DNA of 64,000 nucleotides from Eubacteriales bacterium (GTDB lineage Bacteria; Bacillota; Clostridia; Christensenellales; UBA1242): NCBI GenBank assembly GCA_018384735.1, contig JAHAXB010000032.1, positions 1 to 64,000 of the forward strand, read 5' to 3'. Shown piece by piece: positions 38,684 to 46,609 of this stretch (position 1 is its first letter; each line of letters starts with the position of its first letter). The notes under the pieces were generated by a model. It saw only the letters and a program-made list of their open reading frames with translations, ran no database searches and was not told where the DNA came from. The position numbers and the translations under genes were made by a program.

Positions 38684-40032
38684 TAGTGGTTCCCTCCTGT
38701 AATCGCATGCACCGGACAGTTCTTCGCGCACAGTCCGCACTTAACGCAGACCGCGGGGTCAATTTGGTGACGCTGTTTCAGTTCGCCATGGATAGCGCCG
38801 ACCGGACACTTCTTCGCACACAAACCACAACCCACACACTTGTCGGTAATGTGGTAACCATGGAAGCAAGCTCCGGCGGGACAAATCCCTTGCAAATGCG
38901 CTTGAAATTCATCTTGGAAATGATTTAACGCAGATAAAATCGGGTTCGGGCTGCTTTGTCCTAAACCGCACAAACTGGTCGCCATGATTTGTTCGCCCAA
39001 AGTGCGCAGTTGAATTAAGTCCGCGGGCGTACCTTGTCCTTTGGTCAGGCGTTCCAAAATGGCTTGCATTTTCTTGGTACCAATCCGGCACGGTGTACAT
39101 TTACCACAACTTTCACTGGCGGAAAATTGCACAAAGAATTTGGCGAAGTCCACCATGCAGGTTGTTTCATCCAAAACAATCAAACCACCTGAGCCTAAGA
39201 TTGCACCGACCTGTTTCAAACTGTCATAATCCAACGGCGTATCAAACAAATGAGCCGGCACGCAACCACCACTGGGACCACCAATTTGGACGGCTTTAAT
39301 CACATGCCCCGGCTTAGCGCCACCACAATAGTTTTCCACTAAATCGCGGATTGTGGTGCCAATCGGTACTTCCACCAAGCCACATTTTTGTACTGCGCCG
39401 GACACCGCAAAGATTTTGGTGTTCGGGAAATTAGCGGGTCCGTGCAAAATAATGTTCGGAATATTGGCTAAGGTTTCCACGTTGTTAATCATGGTTGGTT
39501 TTCCGTACAAGCCGGACTCGGTTGGATAAGGTGGACGCGGATGTGGTTCGCCACGCTTGCCCATCACGCTATTCATCAAAGCGGTTTCTTCGCCACAAAC
39601 ATAAGCACCCGCCCCTAAGCGAATATCAATGTCAAAATTTTTACCCAGAATGCCATTGGCACGGGCTTGGGTAATTGCCGTTTGTAAAGCGGTAACCGCA
39701 TCCGGATATTCCGCGCGCACATAGATGACACCCTGATGCGCACCGACCGCATACCCCGCAATGCACATAGCTTCCAAAATCGTGTGTGGGTATTGTTCCA
39801 TAATGGCACGGTCCATAAATGCGCCGGGGTCGCCTTCGTCACCATTACAAACTACAAACTTTTGGTTGCCTGTGACCGCCGCCATCAAGCGCCATTTCTT
39901 ACCGGTCGGGAAACCCGCACCACCTCGTCCCCGCAGTCCGCTTTGTTCCACCATGGTAATTACCGCATCCGGCGTAATCTTTTCCGTTTGGATTTTTTGC
40001 CATGCTTCATATTTTCCGTTACCGAAGTTCAC
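38683..40032 (-). CDS. hydB: NADH-binding hydrogenase subunit (NuoF/HydB-like, short N-terminus)
   Basis: Flavin subunit that takes electrons from NADH. FMN/NADH site LRGRGGAGFPTGKKW near residue 33, GDEGDPGAFMDRAIME and GAGAYVCGEETALMNSVMG, an N3-type cluster ESCGKCTPCR, and a C-terminal ferredoxin with CVGCGLCAKKCP and CVKCGLCAKNCP. With 449 residues it lacks the N-terminal thioredoxin-like 2Fe-2S domain of the usual 590-residue HydB. The start is GTG at 40032, with GGGAGG upstream, 14 bases inside the previous gene. Same operon as hydA. Confidence 0.93.
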   Translation of the reverse strand: MNFGNGKYEAWQKIQTEKITPDAVITMVEQSGLRGRGGAGFPTGKKWRLMAAVTGNQKFVVCNGDEGDPGAFMDRAIMEQYPHTILEAMCIAGYAVGAHQGVIYVRAEYPDAVTALQTAITQARANGILGKNFDIDIRLGAGAYVCGEETALMNSVMGKRGEPHPRPPYPTESGLYGKPTMINNVETLANIPNIILHGPANFPNTKIFAVSGAVQKCGLVEVPIGTTIRDLVENYCGGAKPGHVIKAVQIGGPSGGCVPAHLFDTPLDYDSLKQVGAILGSGGLIVLDETTCMVDFAKFFVQFSASESCGKCTPCRIGTKKMQAILERLTKGQGTPADLIQLRTLGEQIMATSLCGLGQSSPNPILSALNHFQDEFQAHLQGICPAGACFHGYHITDKCVGCGLCAKKCPVGAIHGELKQRHQIDPAVCVKCGLCAKNCPVHAITGGNH

Positions 40033-40432
40033 GAATTGCCTCCCTGATTTGTGCCGGTGTTGCTTTTTCGTAAACGCGGTCGTTAATTGTTACAATGGGT
40101 GCCGACGCACATTTACCCAAGCAACGGGTATTTTTTTGAATGGAAAATTTTCCGTCGGGCGTAACTTCGCCTTCCCCAATCCCAAGTTCTTCGCGCAAAA
40201 CCGCCAAGATTTTTTCCGCACCCGCAATAAAACACGCCGTACCAGTACAAACCGCAATGACGTTTTTACCTTGCGGAACAAAAGTAAATTGTTGATAAAA
40301 CGAAGCGACGGAATAAACTTGGGTCGGTGAAAGATGAAATTCGTCCGCAATGCGTTGTACGGCTTCACGCGAGATGTAACCCGCAGTTTGCATTTCTTTT
40401 TGTAAAGCGACAATCACACTATCCGGTATCAT
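40019..40432 (-). CDS. hydC: 2Fe-2S hydrogenase subunit (NuoE/HydC-like)
   Basis: Thioredoxin-like electron-transfer subunit, 137 residues. The helical N-terminus ending LSPTQVYSVASFYQQF precedes the cluster ligands CTGTACF and CLGKCASAP. It may supply the 2Fe-2S centre missing from the shortened HydB. ATG overlaps the PlsC-NUDIX stop as ATGA. Confidence 0.95.
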   Translation of the reverse strand: MIPDSVIVALQKEMQTAGYISREAVQRIADEFHLSPTQVYSVASFYQQFTFVPQGKNVIAVCTGTACFIAGAEKILAVLREELGIGEGEVTPDGKFSIQKNTRCLGKCASAPIVTINDRVYEKATPAQIREAIRELR

Positions 40433-41529
40433 TTGATTTTGACGGCCTCCAATTTACGTAGCGGGAACGGCAAACGCGCGCCCTTTTTACGGTAATCTTT
40501 CAGTAATTGTTTTTTAACAAACGCTGGACGCAAGTCGACATTTTCGATTTGGTCAATGTCCAACCAGACGGGTTCATAGGTGCCACCCTTACGCAACGGG
40601 TCGGTGTATTCTTCCGCATCGGTCGGTTGGGGTTCGCCACTTTGGTATTCGCAAGCCATAAAAGTTTGCCAGCCGTCACCACGGTGGTGTTTATGGTCTT
40701 CGTACCAAAACTTATACAGTTCACGGAACGGACGAGCAACCACGCTGGTTTCTTCCAAAACTTCACGTGCACATGTTTGGGTAAGGGTTTCACCGGGGTC
40801 AACGTGGCCACCGGGGAAAACATAATATTCTTGATTATCACGATGGCGACGAATGGCCAATAACTTACCATCGCGAATGACAATGCCACGACCAATGATA
40901 CTGGGCGCAATTTGCCATTGTTTTTGACGCGGGGGTTTGCTGAAACCGGTCAGTAATTGTTGCATTTGGTATTGCACCTGGTCACCCAAGCGTGCCACAC
41001 CGTCTTTGGTCATACGACCATCTGCTAAGTATTGTTGCACATCAATTGCGGTGCCAACCTTAACACGGGTCAAACGGAACAAGCGGAACGGACGGTCAGT
41101 CACAATCGGAATAATGGGCACACCGCAATGTAACGCTGCCATGGCAATGCCGTTTTGAATTTTCAAGTCGTTATCCGCGTTGAACGAGCGGTGACCTTCG
41201 GGCATAATCATTAACGCATGATTTTTTTGTAAAACTTTTTGACTTTCACGAATCAAAGACATACTGGAAGCCTGCACCGGAATGCCACCCAAACAGCGGA
41301 AAAACCAGTTACCAAATTTTTTCTTGAATAAATCGCCTTTAATCCAGAAATTACTTTTGCGCCAAACATCAATGAACAAAACCGGACCGTCCATGGCATT
41401 GCGGTGGTTCATGGCTAAAATTACCGGTCGACCACGGTATTTACGCAACTCCTTTTTGTTAATCCATTTCGTCCAAAACATCAATTTGAACGGTATGTAG
41501 CAAATCAACTTTAATAAAAATCTTAACAT
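40429..41529 (-). CDS. Fusion of PlsC acyltransferase and NUDIX hydrolase
   Basis: Two domains in one chain. Residues 1-195 are a 1-acyl-glycerol-3-phosphate acyltransferase: membrane-binding start LLKLICYIPFKLMF, catalytic NHRNAMDG (HX4D) and MPEGHRS. Residues 215-350 are a NUDIX domain: GRGIVIRDGKLLAIRRH and the Nudix box GGHVDPGETLTQTCAREVLEETS (GX5EX7REXXEE complete). The acyltransferase would make phosphatidic acid; the hydrolase might act on a nucleotide or CDP-linked lipid precursor, which is inference. No frameshift marks the junction. It is between cmk copy 2 and the hydrogenase genes in one operon, so a CDP-diacylglycerol or CMP link with cmk is worth noting. Confidence 0.88.
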   Translation of the reverse strand: MLRFLLKLICYIPFKLMFWTKWINKKELRKYRGRPVILAMNHRNAMDGPVLFIDVWRKSNFWIKGDLFKKKFGNWFFRCLGGIPVQASSMSLIRESQKVLQKNHALMIMPEGHRSFNADNDLKIQNGIAMAALHCGVPIIPIVTDRPFRLFRLTRVKVGTAIDVQQYLADGRMTKDGVARLGDQVQYQMQQLLTGFSKPPRQKQWQIAPSIIGRGIVIRDGKLLAIRRHRDNQEYYVFPGGHVDPGETLTQTCAREVLEETSVVARPFRELYKFWYEDHKHHRGDGWQTFMACEYQSGEPQPTDAEEYTDPLRKGGTYEPVWLDIDQIENVDLRPAFVKKQLLKDYRKKGARLPFPLRKLEAVKIK

Positions 41530-41533
41530 GTAG

Positions 41534-42157
41534 TTATTTTAATATAATTGCTAACAGTTCGTCCACCACTTCATCGGCCATGCGTCCCGTAGTATCAATT
41601 TCAATCGCGTCCGGAACCTTGACCAAGGGTGCCACTTTGCGTTCCATATCCAAGCGGTCACGTTCTTTGGTAGCGGCCAAAACTTCCGCTAAAGTGATTT
41701 GTTCACCACGGCGGACATAATCCATGTAGCGACGGTGCGCGCGTTCCTCCAAACTGGCATTAACATAAAACTTGTACGCAGCATCGGGGAAAGCCACCGA
41801 AGTGGTTTCACGTCCTTCGACAACCAAATCAAAGTTACCCGCGGTTTGGTGTTGAATTTGGTGGACACGGTCTTGCACATCGGTGTGCATCGCCACCACA
41901 GCGACATGGTTGGAAACCTCAATCGAACGGATTTCCTTGGTAACATCTTCCCCGTCCAAAAAAACCAAAGTGCGTTTATCCGGACTGCATTTAATTTCAA
42001 TTTGGCATTGGTGGTAATCCTTACCCCGCAAATCACATAGCGCAATCGCGCGATAAATCGCCCCGGTATCCAAACATAAATAATTTAATTTCTTCGCTAA
42101 TAATTTTGAAATCGTTCCTTTCCCGCTGGCAACGGGACCATCCATTGCTATAACCAT
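41534..42157 (-). CDS. cmk: Cytidylate kinase (copy 2)
   Basis: P-loop DGPVASGKGT, LDTGAIYRAIA, EGRETTSVAFPDAAYKFYVNASLEERAHRR and KERDRLDMERKVAPLVKVP show a CMP kinase. The ERDIGT motif of the family is GRETTS here, and the lid differs from copy 1 at 5931-6587. The ATG at 42157 is preferred over 42226 since the P-loop should be close to the N-terminus. TTGCCA-N17-TACAGT (42168-42196) lies upstream. First gene of the operon leading to the PlsC-NUDIX fusion and hydrogenase. Confidence 0.9.
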   Translation of the reverse strand: MVIAMDGPVASGKGTISKLLAKKLNYLCLDTGAIYRAIALCDLRGKDYHQCQIEIKCSPDKRTLVFLDGEDVTKEIRSIEVSNHVAVVAMHTDVQDRVHQIQHQTAGNFDLVVEGRETTSVAFPDAAYKFYVNASLEERAHRRYMDYVRRGEQITLAEVLAATKERDRLDMERKVAPLVKVPDAIEIDTTGRMADEVVDELLAIILK

Positions 42158-42167
42158 ACTAAGTTTT

Positions 42168-42196
42168 ACTGTATCACGAGTTAAATTTTTTGGCAA
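42168..42196 (-). promoter_or_regulatory. Promoter of cmk2-plsC/nudix-hydrogenase operon
   Basis: TTGCCA (42191-42196), 17 bp, TGA-extended TACAGT (42168-42173); the -10 ends 10 bases before the ATG. Confidence 0.55.
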
Positions 42197-42213
42197 AAGG
42201 AAAAAGCCCGGAC

Positions 42214-42242
42214 TTGTCAATTCCATACTAACATGCTATCAT
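42214..42242 (+). promoter_or_regulatory. Promoter of rnpB
   Basis: TTGTCA (42214-42219), 17 bp, TGC-extended TATCAT (42237-42242). Predicted start near 42249 agrees with the RNA 5' end. Confidence 0.75.
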
Positions 42243-42247
42243 AAAGC

Positions 42248-42580
42248 GTTAATCAGACGCTCGCTGTGCGTTAGCGCGTACAGAGGAAAGTCTGGGCATC
42301 AAATGGCATCATGCAAGCTAACGGCTTGTCGTGGCGACACGAAGGACAGTGCAACAGAAAGTAAACCGCCCGGCAACGGGTAAGGGTGAAACGGCGGAGT
42401 AAGAGCCCACCGCACTGCGGGTGACCGTAGTGGCAATGTAAACCCCATGAGATGCAAGGTCAGCGGTCGGGATTTAATGGCGGCCAGTCAACTCGACCCA
42501 TACACCGCGCGAGCGTGCCGGCGACGGTACGCCAAGATAGATGAGCGTCCAACGACATAACCCAGCTTACCGATTAACTC
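42248..42580 (+). ncRNA. rnpB: RNase P RNA
   Basis: Catalytic RNA that removes tRNA 5' leaders. Conserved elements in order: GAGGAAAGTCTGGGC, ACAGAAAGTAAACCGCC, GGGTAAGGGTGAAACGG, GGAGTAAGAGCCCACCGC, AAACCCC, and AGATAGATGAGCGTCC then ACGACATAACCCAGCTTA. The ends GTTAATC and GATTAAC can pair as P1. The layout suggests the ancestral A type in place of the B type of bacilli, which fits a clostridial relative. It fills the only long non-protein stretch of the window. Confidence 0.96.
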
Positions 42581-42586
42581 ACAAAG

Positions 42587-42604
42587 ACCCGCAAGGGTTT
42601 TTTT
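42587..42604 (+). terminator. Terminator of rnpB
   Basis: ACCC-GCAA-GGGT followed by seven T, directly after the RNA. Short stem but a GNRA-type loop and T run. Confidence 0.75.
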
Positions 42605-42641
42605 GATGCACAAGTTTGCCCGCGTCACAATAAACTGACAT

Positions 42642-42827
42642 ATGGAAACAACAACCGTGACGGTGCGCGCAGCGCCGGACGCTTTGGTCAAAATTTACGA
42701 CGAAAGCCGTGACGAAGTTTTATACATTGATAACACGAACGAAGACGGCACCACTCCGCCGATTGCGCTACCTTTGTCCGGCAACTATTTTGTCGACGTC
42801 ACCGTTTTCGATAATAAAGATAACTAA
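42642..42827 (+). CDS. Small hypothetical protein
   Basis: 61 residues, acidic and rich in beta-forming residues (VTVRAAPDALVKIYDESRDEVLYIDNTN). Possibly a small Ig-like or prealbumin-like fold, but no family is recognised. No clear Shine-Dalgarno. Codon use (GCG, GAC, ACC rich) matches the core genes and not the AT-rich restriction module that follows tail to tail. It may be real but is short. Confidence 0.55.
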   Translation: METTTVTVRAAPDALVKIYDESRDEVLYIDNTNEDGTTPPIALPLSGNYFVDVTVFDNKDN

Positions 42828-42828
42828 T

Positions 42829-43551
42829 CTATTTTTTGAACACGAAAATATACTCATGTGCCAATAAAAGAAAGTTGTATTTCTTGCTATTGGTTTTCCA
42901 AAAACCGGTCGCCTTGCAGTTGTGTTGCTCTTTGATAATAATTTCTTTTTGTTTGAAACCAGTTTGAATAAAGCGTTGCATTACTTCAAAGCCAAGTGGT
43001 TGCACCATACCGTGTTTACGAGTATCTCCCATTACAATGGCGCAAAATTTATCTTTTTTCAAAACACGATAGCATTCTTTGGCAACTTGTTCCATCGCCA
43101 CAATAAAATCTTTATATTTTAATTGCGACAAATCGCCATCAATACCATCACTGTATTTGATAATATCAGCATAGGGTGGGTGCGTGCAAATTAAATCAAT
43201 TGATTCATCTTTAATGTCTTTCAAATCACAAGCATTACCCAGTTCAACTTTGATTTTATTTTGATACTCGCATTCAAAATTGAGTTTTAATTTTGTTAAA
43301 TCAACAGCTATTTGATTTATATCAATACCAATTGCATTACGATTGTTTAACTTACATTCAATTAAAGTTGTGCCCCCACCGACAAATTGATCTAAAACTA
43401 AATCGTTTGGTTGTGAATAACGCAAGATAATATTTTTGGCAACATAAGGTGAAAAATTGCCACGATATTTAGCATCGTGTGTCGCCCATTTGCCACGCTT
43501 GGGAAAACTCCAAACAGTATTAGTCTCAAGCTCAAATTCTTCAGTTGCCAC
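42829..43551 (-). CDS. DNA N6-adenine/N4-cytosine methyltransferase
   Basis: 240 residues. SAM-binding LVLDQFVGGGTTLIECKLNNRNAIGIDIN near residue 50 precedes catalytic motif CTHPPYADIIKYSDG near 115, so motif I comes before motif IV. There is little room for a target-recognition domain. It is third in a Dam-like methylase, endonuclease, methylase module and probably protects the same or an overlapping site. The start is GTG, with GAGGA of the preceding gene end as ribosome site. The gene is AT-rich compared with its core neighbours. Confidence 0.85.
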   Translation of the reverse strand: MATEEFELETNTVWSFPKRGKWATHDAKYRGNFSPYVAKNIILRYSQPNDLVLDQFVGGGTTLIECKLNNRNAIGIDINQIAVDLTKLKLNFECEYQNKIKVELGNACDLKDIKDESIDLICTHPPYADIIKYSDGIDGDLSQLKYKDFIVAMEQVAKECYRVLKKDKFCAIVMGDTRKHGMVQPLGFEVMQRFIQTGFKQKEIIIKEQHNCKATGFWKTNSKKYNFLLLAHEYIFVFKK

Positions 43552-43556
43552 GTAGA

Positions 43557-44096
43557 TCAGTCCTCAATGTTTTCTGGTGGAACAGGTAATCCTAATTTTG
43601 CTAATGGGATATATTCAAAATAGTAATCACAGCCAACTGATTGAATATAGTCCAAAACATCTTTATAGCGTTCATTTTTGAACCATTCATCTAAAAGATA
43701 AATATATTGCACATCGATATTAGCTGGTGCCATTAGTTTTTTATATTGCTTTTTCTTGAAATCACAAGTTTGCAATTTTTCATCGACTGAACCAGCCACT
43801 TGCTGATGTTTACATTCAATAATGAATAAAGTGTTATTCAACAACACAAAAATGCTATCATCTGGTAATAGTTTTTTTGAAATACACTTTGTCCAATCGA
43901 TTTTTAATTCTTTTAAGAAAATTGCATAGAAGTCATTCTTTTTGAAAACTCGTGCAACCTTTTCATTGTCAAAATAAACATCATGTCCTTGAATACTATA
44001 ATGTGGTTGTCTACTTAAAAAAGTAGCCAAATCAACTTTTCCTTCAAACACTAATCCAGTGCGAGTATTTCCGCCACCTTTGCCGTTTCTAATCAT
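43557..44096 (-). CDS. Type II restriction endonuclease (PD-(D/E)xK)
   Basis: 179 residues. DDSIFVLLNNTLFIIECKHQQVAGSVDEKL carries the PD-(D/E)xK pattern: Asp, then E-C-K on the next strand, followed by the GSVDEKLQTCDFKKKQY helix. It lies between two methylase genes, the arrangement expected of a type II restriction-modification system. The specificity is not readable; a GATC-type site is possible given the Dam-like partner, but this is inference. AAAGGAGG precedes the ATG. Confidence 0.82.
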   Translation of the reverse strand: MIRNGKGGGNTRTGLVFEGKVDLATFLSRQPHYSIQGHDVYFDNEKVARVFKKNDFYAIFLKELKIDWTKCISKKLLPDDSIFVLLNNTLFIIECKHQQVAGSVDEKLQTCDFKKKQYKKLMAPANIDVQYIYLLDEWFKNERYKDVLDYIQSVGCDYYFEYIPLAKLGLPVPPENIED

Positions 44097-44097
44097 T

Positions 44098-45000
44098 TTA
44101 TTTCCTCCTTTTGTAATTTCTTACTACGATCTCTGTTATATCGCCGCGCTTACTTGCTTGGCAGTTGATCATTCGTTTTGCAAAGACGCGATCAATATTA
44201 AAATTACGATATAAGTCATCAAAGAAATTATCCGCTTTGTTAGTATTCTTTGGGTCGGAATTTGACAACATCAACAAACAACCTTTATTGTTTAATAATT
44301 TATAATTATCTGCCAATTTAATTTGGTCATTGTCGTCAAATCCTGACTTGTCGTAACTCACAAAAGAATTATTCTCTATCAATGGACGATAGGGCGGGTC
44401 GAAATAGACCAAAGTATTTTTATCGGCTTTATCCAAAACTTGTTCATAACTGCCAAAGCTGATTTCAACTTTTTGTAAAAGTTTGGCACACAAAATTAAA
44501 TTATCTTGATCACAAATTAAAGGATTTTTATAGCGACCGTGTGGTACATTAAATCTCCCATCACGATTGACACGATAAAGTCCATTAAAACAGGTGCGGT
44601 TTAAGAAAATAAAATCAGCGCATTTTTCAAAATCATAATGACCATTAAGATGAATTTCATTGTAACGATTGCGCACTAAATAAAAATATTGAGTACGGTC
44701 TTCGCTGGATAAATATTCCTTTTCTAACTTTGCCAACTGTTTAATTACTTCTTGCACATCGGCTTTTAAGCAACGATAACAATTAATCAATTCTTTGTTG
44801 ATATCGTTAATATATGCTTTTTCGATTGGATAATTTTGTAAGACATAAAATAAAACAGCACCACCACCAACAAACGGTTCAATATAAGTTTTAATTTGTC
44901 CGTTAGCAAGTTCATCTGGAAACATCGTGCTAAAAGAATTAAGCAACTGACCTTTACCACCTGCCCATTTTAAAAACGGCTTTGCCACACCCTTACACAT
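44098..45000 (-). CDS. Dam-family adenine methyltransferase
   Basis: 300 residues, D12 class (Dam/DpnM-like). N-terminal FLKWAGGKGQLL and YIEPFVGGGAVLF bind SAM, and VYFDPPYRPL is the catalytic DPPY. Closest named relatives are DpnII/MboI M1 methylases that modify GATC. First gene of the three-gene restriction module. A TGC-extended TACAAT lies 36 bases upstream and a GGAAGGG ribosome site follows, so the mRNA has a normal leader, unlike most core genes here. A 6-bp inverted repeat (CTACAA/TTGTAG, 45027-45043) covers the -10 and could be a control site. Confidence 0.92.
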   Translation of the reverse strand: MCKGVAKPFLKWAGGKGQLLNSFSTMFPDELANGQIKTYIEPFVGGGAVLFYVLQNYPIEKAYINDINKELINCYRCLKADVQEVIKQLAKLEKEYLSSEDRTQYFYLVRNRYNEIHLNGHYDFEKCADFIFLNRTCFNGLYRVNRDGRFNVPHGRYKNPLICDQDNLILCAKLLQKVEISFGSYEQVLDKADKNTLVYFDPPYRPLIENNSFVSYDKSGFDDNDQIKLADNYKLLNNKGCLLMLSNSDPKNTNKADNFFDDLYRNFNIDRVFAKRMINCQASKRGDITEIVVRNYKRRK

Positions 45001-45077
45001 TTCCCTTCCGTATCCTTACTTTATTACTACAAAAATATTGTAGCACAATGAAAATGATTTGTACGTTTTTTTACACA

Positions 45078-45105
45078 TAAAAAATGACCTGAATTACAGG
45101 TCATC
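45078..45105 (-). terminator. Terminator overlapping the end of the 79-residue gene
   Basis: ATGACCTG and CAGGTCAT with loop AATTA, which contains the stop codon of the minus-strand gene, followed by five T on the minus strand. Confidence 0.8.
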
Positions 45106-45333
45106 TTTTTCATTACTTTCGTTGTAGAATTCAACTTTCCCCACAGAAGCTTGCAGCGCCGCCAACTTTGACATTTCCCAATAGTTTTTTAATGATTCAT
45201 CCCACTTTTCTTTGGGACCAAAAGCCTTAACCATCCGCGGTTCAAATTCCTTGTTAAACATCTGGTGAACTCTTTCTGGTAACGGGCGATTATCTGGTAT
45301 CATACCATGATTGATTTGAGATTTTTTATCCAT
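45094..45333 (-). CDS. Small hypothetical protein
   Basis: 79 residues, charged and soluble (HGMIPDNRPLPERVHQMFNKEFEPRMVKAFG). No family recognised. It has its own TGC-extended TAAACT promoter near 45390, an AAAGGGG ribosome site and its own terminator, so it is a self-contained gene next to the restriction module and may belong with it. Confidence 0.65.
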   Translation of the reverse strand: MDKKSQINHGMIPDNRPLPERVHQMFNKEFEPRMVKAFGPKEKWDESLKNYWEMSKLAALQASVGKVEFYNESNEKDDL

Positions 45334-45470
45334 TGTGAAAACCCCTTTTATCTTGTCAGTAGTTTAGCACACTCACAAAAATAATTGCAAGACCTGAGTT
45401 AATTTTTTTTGCCGACATTTTTCGACAAATTTCGTTTGGTAAACCCGCCGGAGCGTTGTATTTTGAGGAT

Positions 45471-45848
45471 ATGTCACGTCGTAAATTTGTCCTCAATTTG
45501 GTCGTAGTTTTGGTCTGCGGCGTGATTGCTTTGTCGCTACCGGTAATTGTGAACCACACACGCAAAACCGCCAATGCCAACAGTAACCAAGTTTACCTGT
45601 GCAGTGTCAAGATTGATGATAATTTACTTGATACCACGGTTTGGCAAATCCAGTTAGTTTCCGGCAATAAGGTTATCAAAACTTGGGACGAAATTTATCA
45701 AGCCGTAAATGCTGGTAAGGCCACCTTAACTTATGACGACAAAAACTTGCGTTTGGATGCCCGCGGCTTATTACTAAAGAAAACAACCGAGGGTAAATAC
45801 CACTCGGTTGTCATTTATCAAGGTTATGACTGTGAACTCAGTTGTTAA
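45471..45848 (+). CDS. Hypothetical membrane-anchored or secreted protein
   Basis: 125 residues from the ATG at 45471. RRKFVLNLVVVLVCGVIALSLPVIV is a single N-terminal membrane segment with a basic flank, so the rest lies outside the cell. The outside part is about 95 residues with mixed beta strands and three Cys (YLCSV, YDCELSC). It resembles NusG-II-type small outer domains in size, but no family can be assigned. TATTTT ends 6 bases before the ATG. Its stop overlaps that of the convergent ABC permease. Confidence 0.65.
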   Translation: MSRRKFVLNLVVVLVCGVIALSLPVIVNHTRKTANANSNQVYLCSVKIDDNLLDTTVWQIQLVSGNKVIKTWDEIYQAVNAGKATLTYDDKNLRLDARGLLLKKTTEGKYHSVVIYQGYDCELSC

Positions 45849-46609
45849 ACTTCGCGACGGCGACTGACCAACCAACCACCCGTGACAAAGACCGCGGTGT
45901 AACCAATCGGCAACAAAATCGCGCGTAACAGTTGCGCCTTAGTCAACTTATTACCCATCAAAGTCACTAGCACCGATTCTAAATGATAATCCCTAATGCT
46001 AAAGTTAAAATTTTTCACACGGACAAAAATCAAAGAAATCAAAAGGTCTAACAAACCGAACACGATAGTGATACCCACAACGTTGACTGCAACAGCCACA
46101 CCCAAGCGTCCAATCATACTGCTTAGGCCAAAGTACAAACCATGTAAGCCAATCAACCACAAAAATTGCAAAGCCAAACTGCCCCATTGGTAAGCGGGAA
46201 TGCTGCGGGCTGGTGCCCCCAGAATATTCGCAAACAAGAAACTGTACACCATGTAAATCACAGCCATGACCAGCACGACACCTAGTGATACCAAATATTT
46301 ACTGAAGTAAACGGCAGTGCGACTGTAACCACGGGCATAAATATTTTTAATGGTATGTTGTGCATCATCACTGCAAGCAAACAACGCTAAGTAGATCGCC
46401 ATCAACGAGGCAAAACTGCCACTGCTCAACGCGGTTAATAACATATTGGTGGCGTTCAAATCCGGCGAACCCAAAACCGATGCGAGATCCGTAATCACCT
46501 TACTTAATAACATTATCAAAGTAATACTGATTAAACCTAAACTAAAAATAATGTAAAAGGCTTTGGATTGACGCAGTTTACGCAACTCAAATTTTAACAA
46601 GTTAATCAT
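45845..46609 (-). CDS. ABC transporter permease
   Basis: 254 residues with about six membrane helices (FYIIFSLGLISITLIMLLS, FASLMAIYLALFACSDDA, VSLGVVLVMAVIYMVYSFLFA). ABC-2/lantibiotic-immunity type permease. Overlaps the ATPase gene as ATGA, forming an exporter pair. Substrate unknown; family members export bacitracin- or lantibiotic-like peptides. Confidence 0.88.
   Translation of the reverse strand: MINLLKFELRKLRQSKAFYIIFSLGLISITLIMLLSKVITDLASVLGSPDLNATNMLLTALSSGSFASLMAIYLALFACSDDAQHTIKNIYARGYSRTAVYFSKYLVSLGVVLVMAVIYMVYSFLFANILGAPARSIPAYQWGSLALQFLWLIGLHGLYFGLSSMIGRLGVAVAVNVVGITIVFGLLDLLISLIFVRVKNFNFSIRDYHLESVLVTLMGNKLTKAQLLRAILLPIGYTAVFVTGGWLVSRRREV

Noticed and set aside
38683-40032. 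Frameshifted N-terminus of the NuoF-like gene
   Set aside because: The upstream bases code well for the NuoE-like protein in another frame and no thioredoxin-like sequence is found, so the short N-terminus looks genuine.
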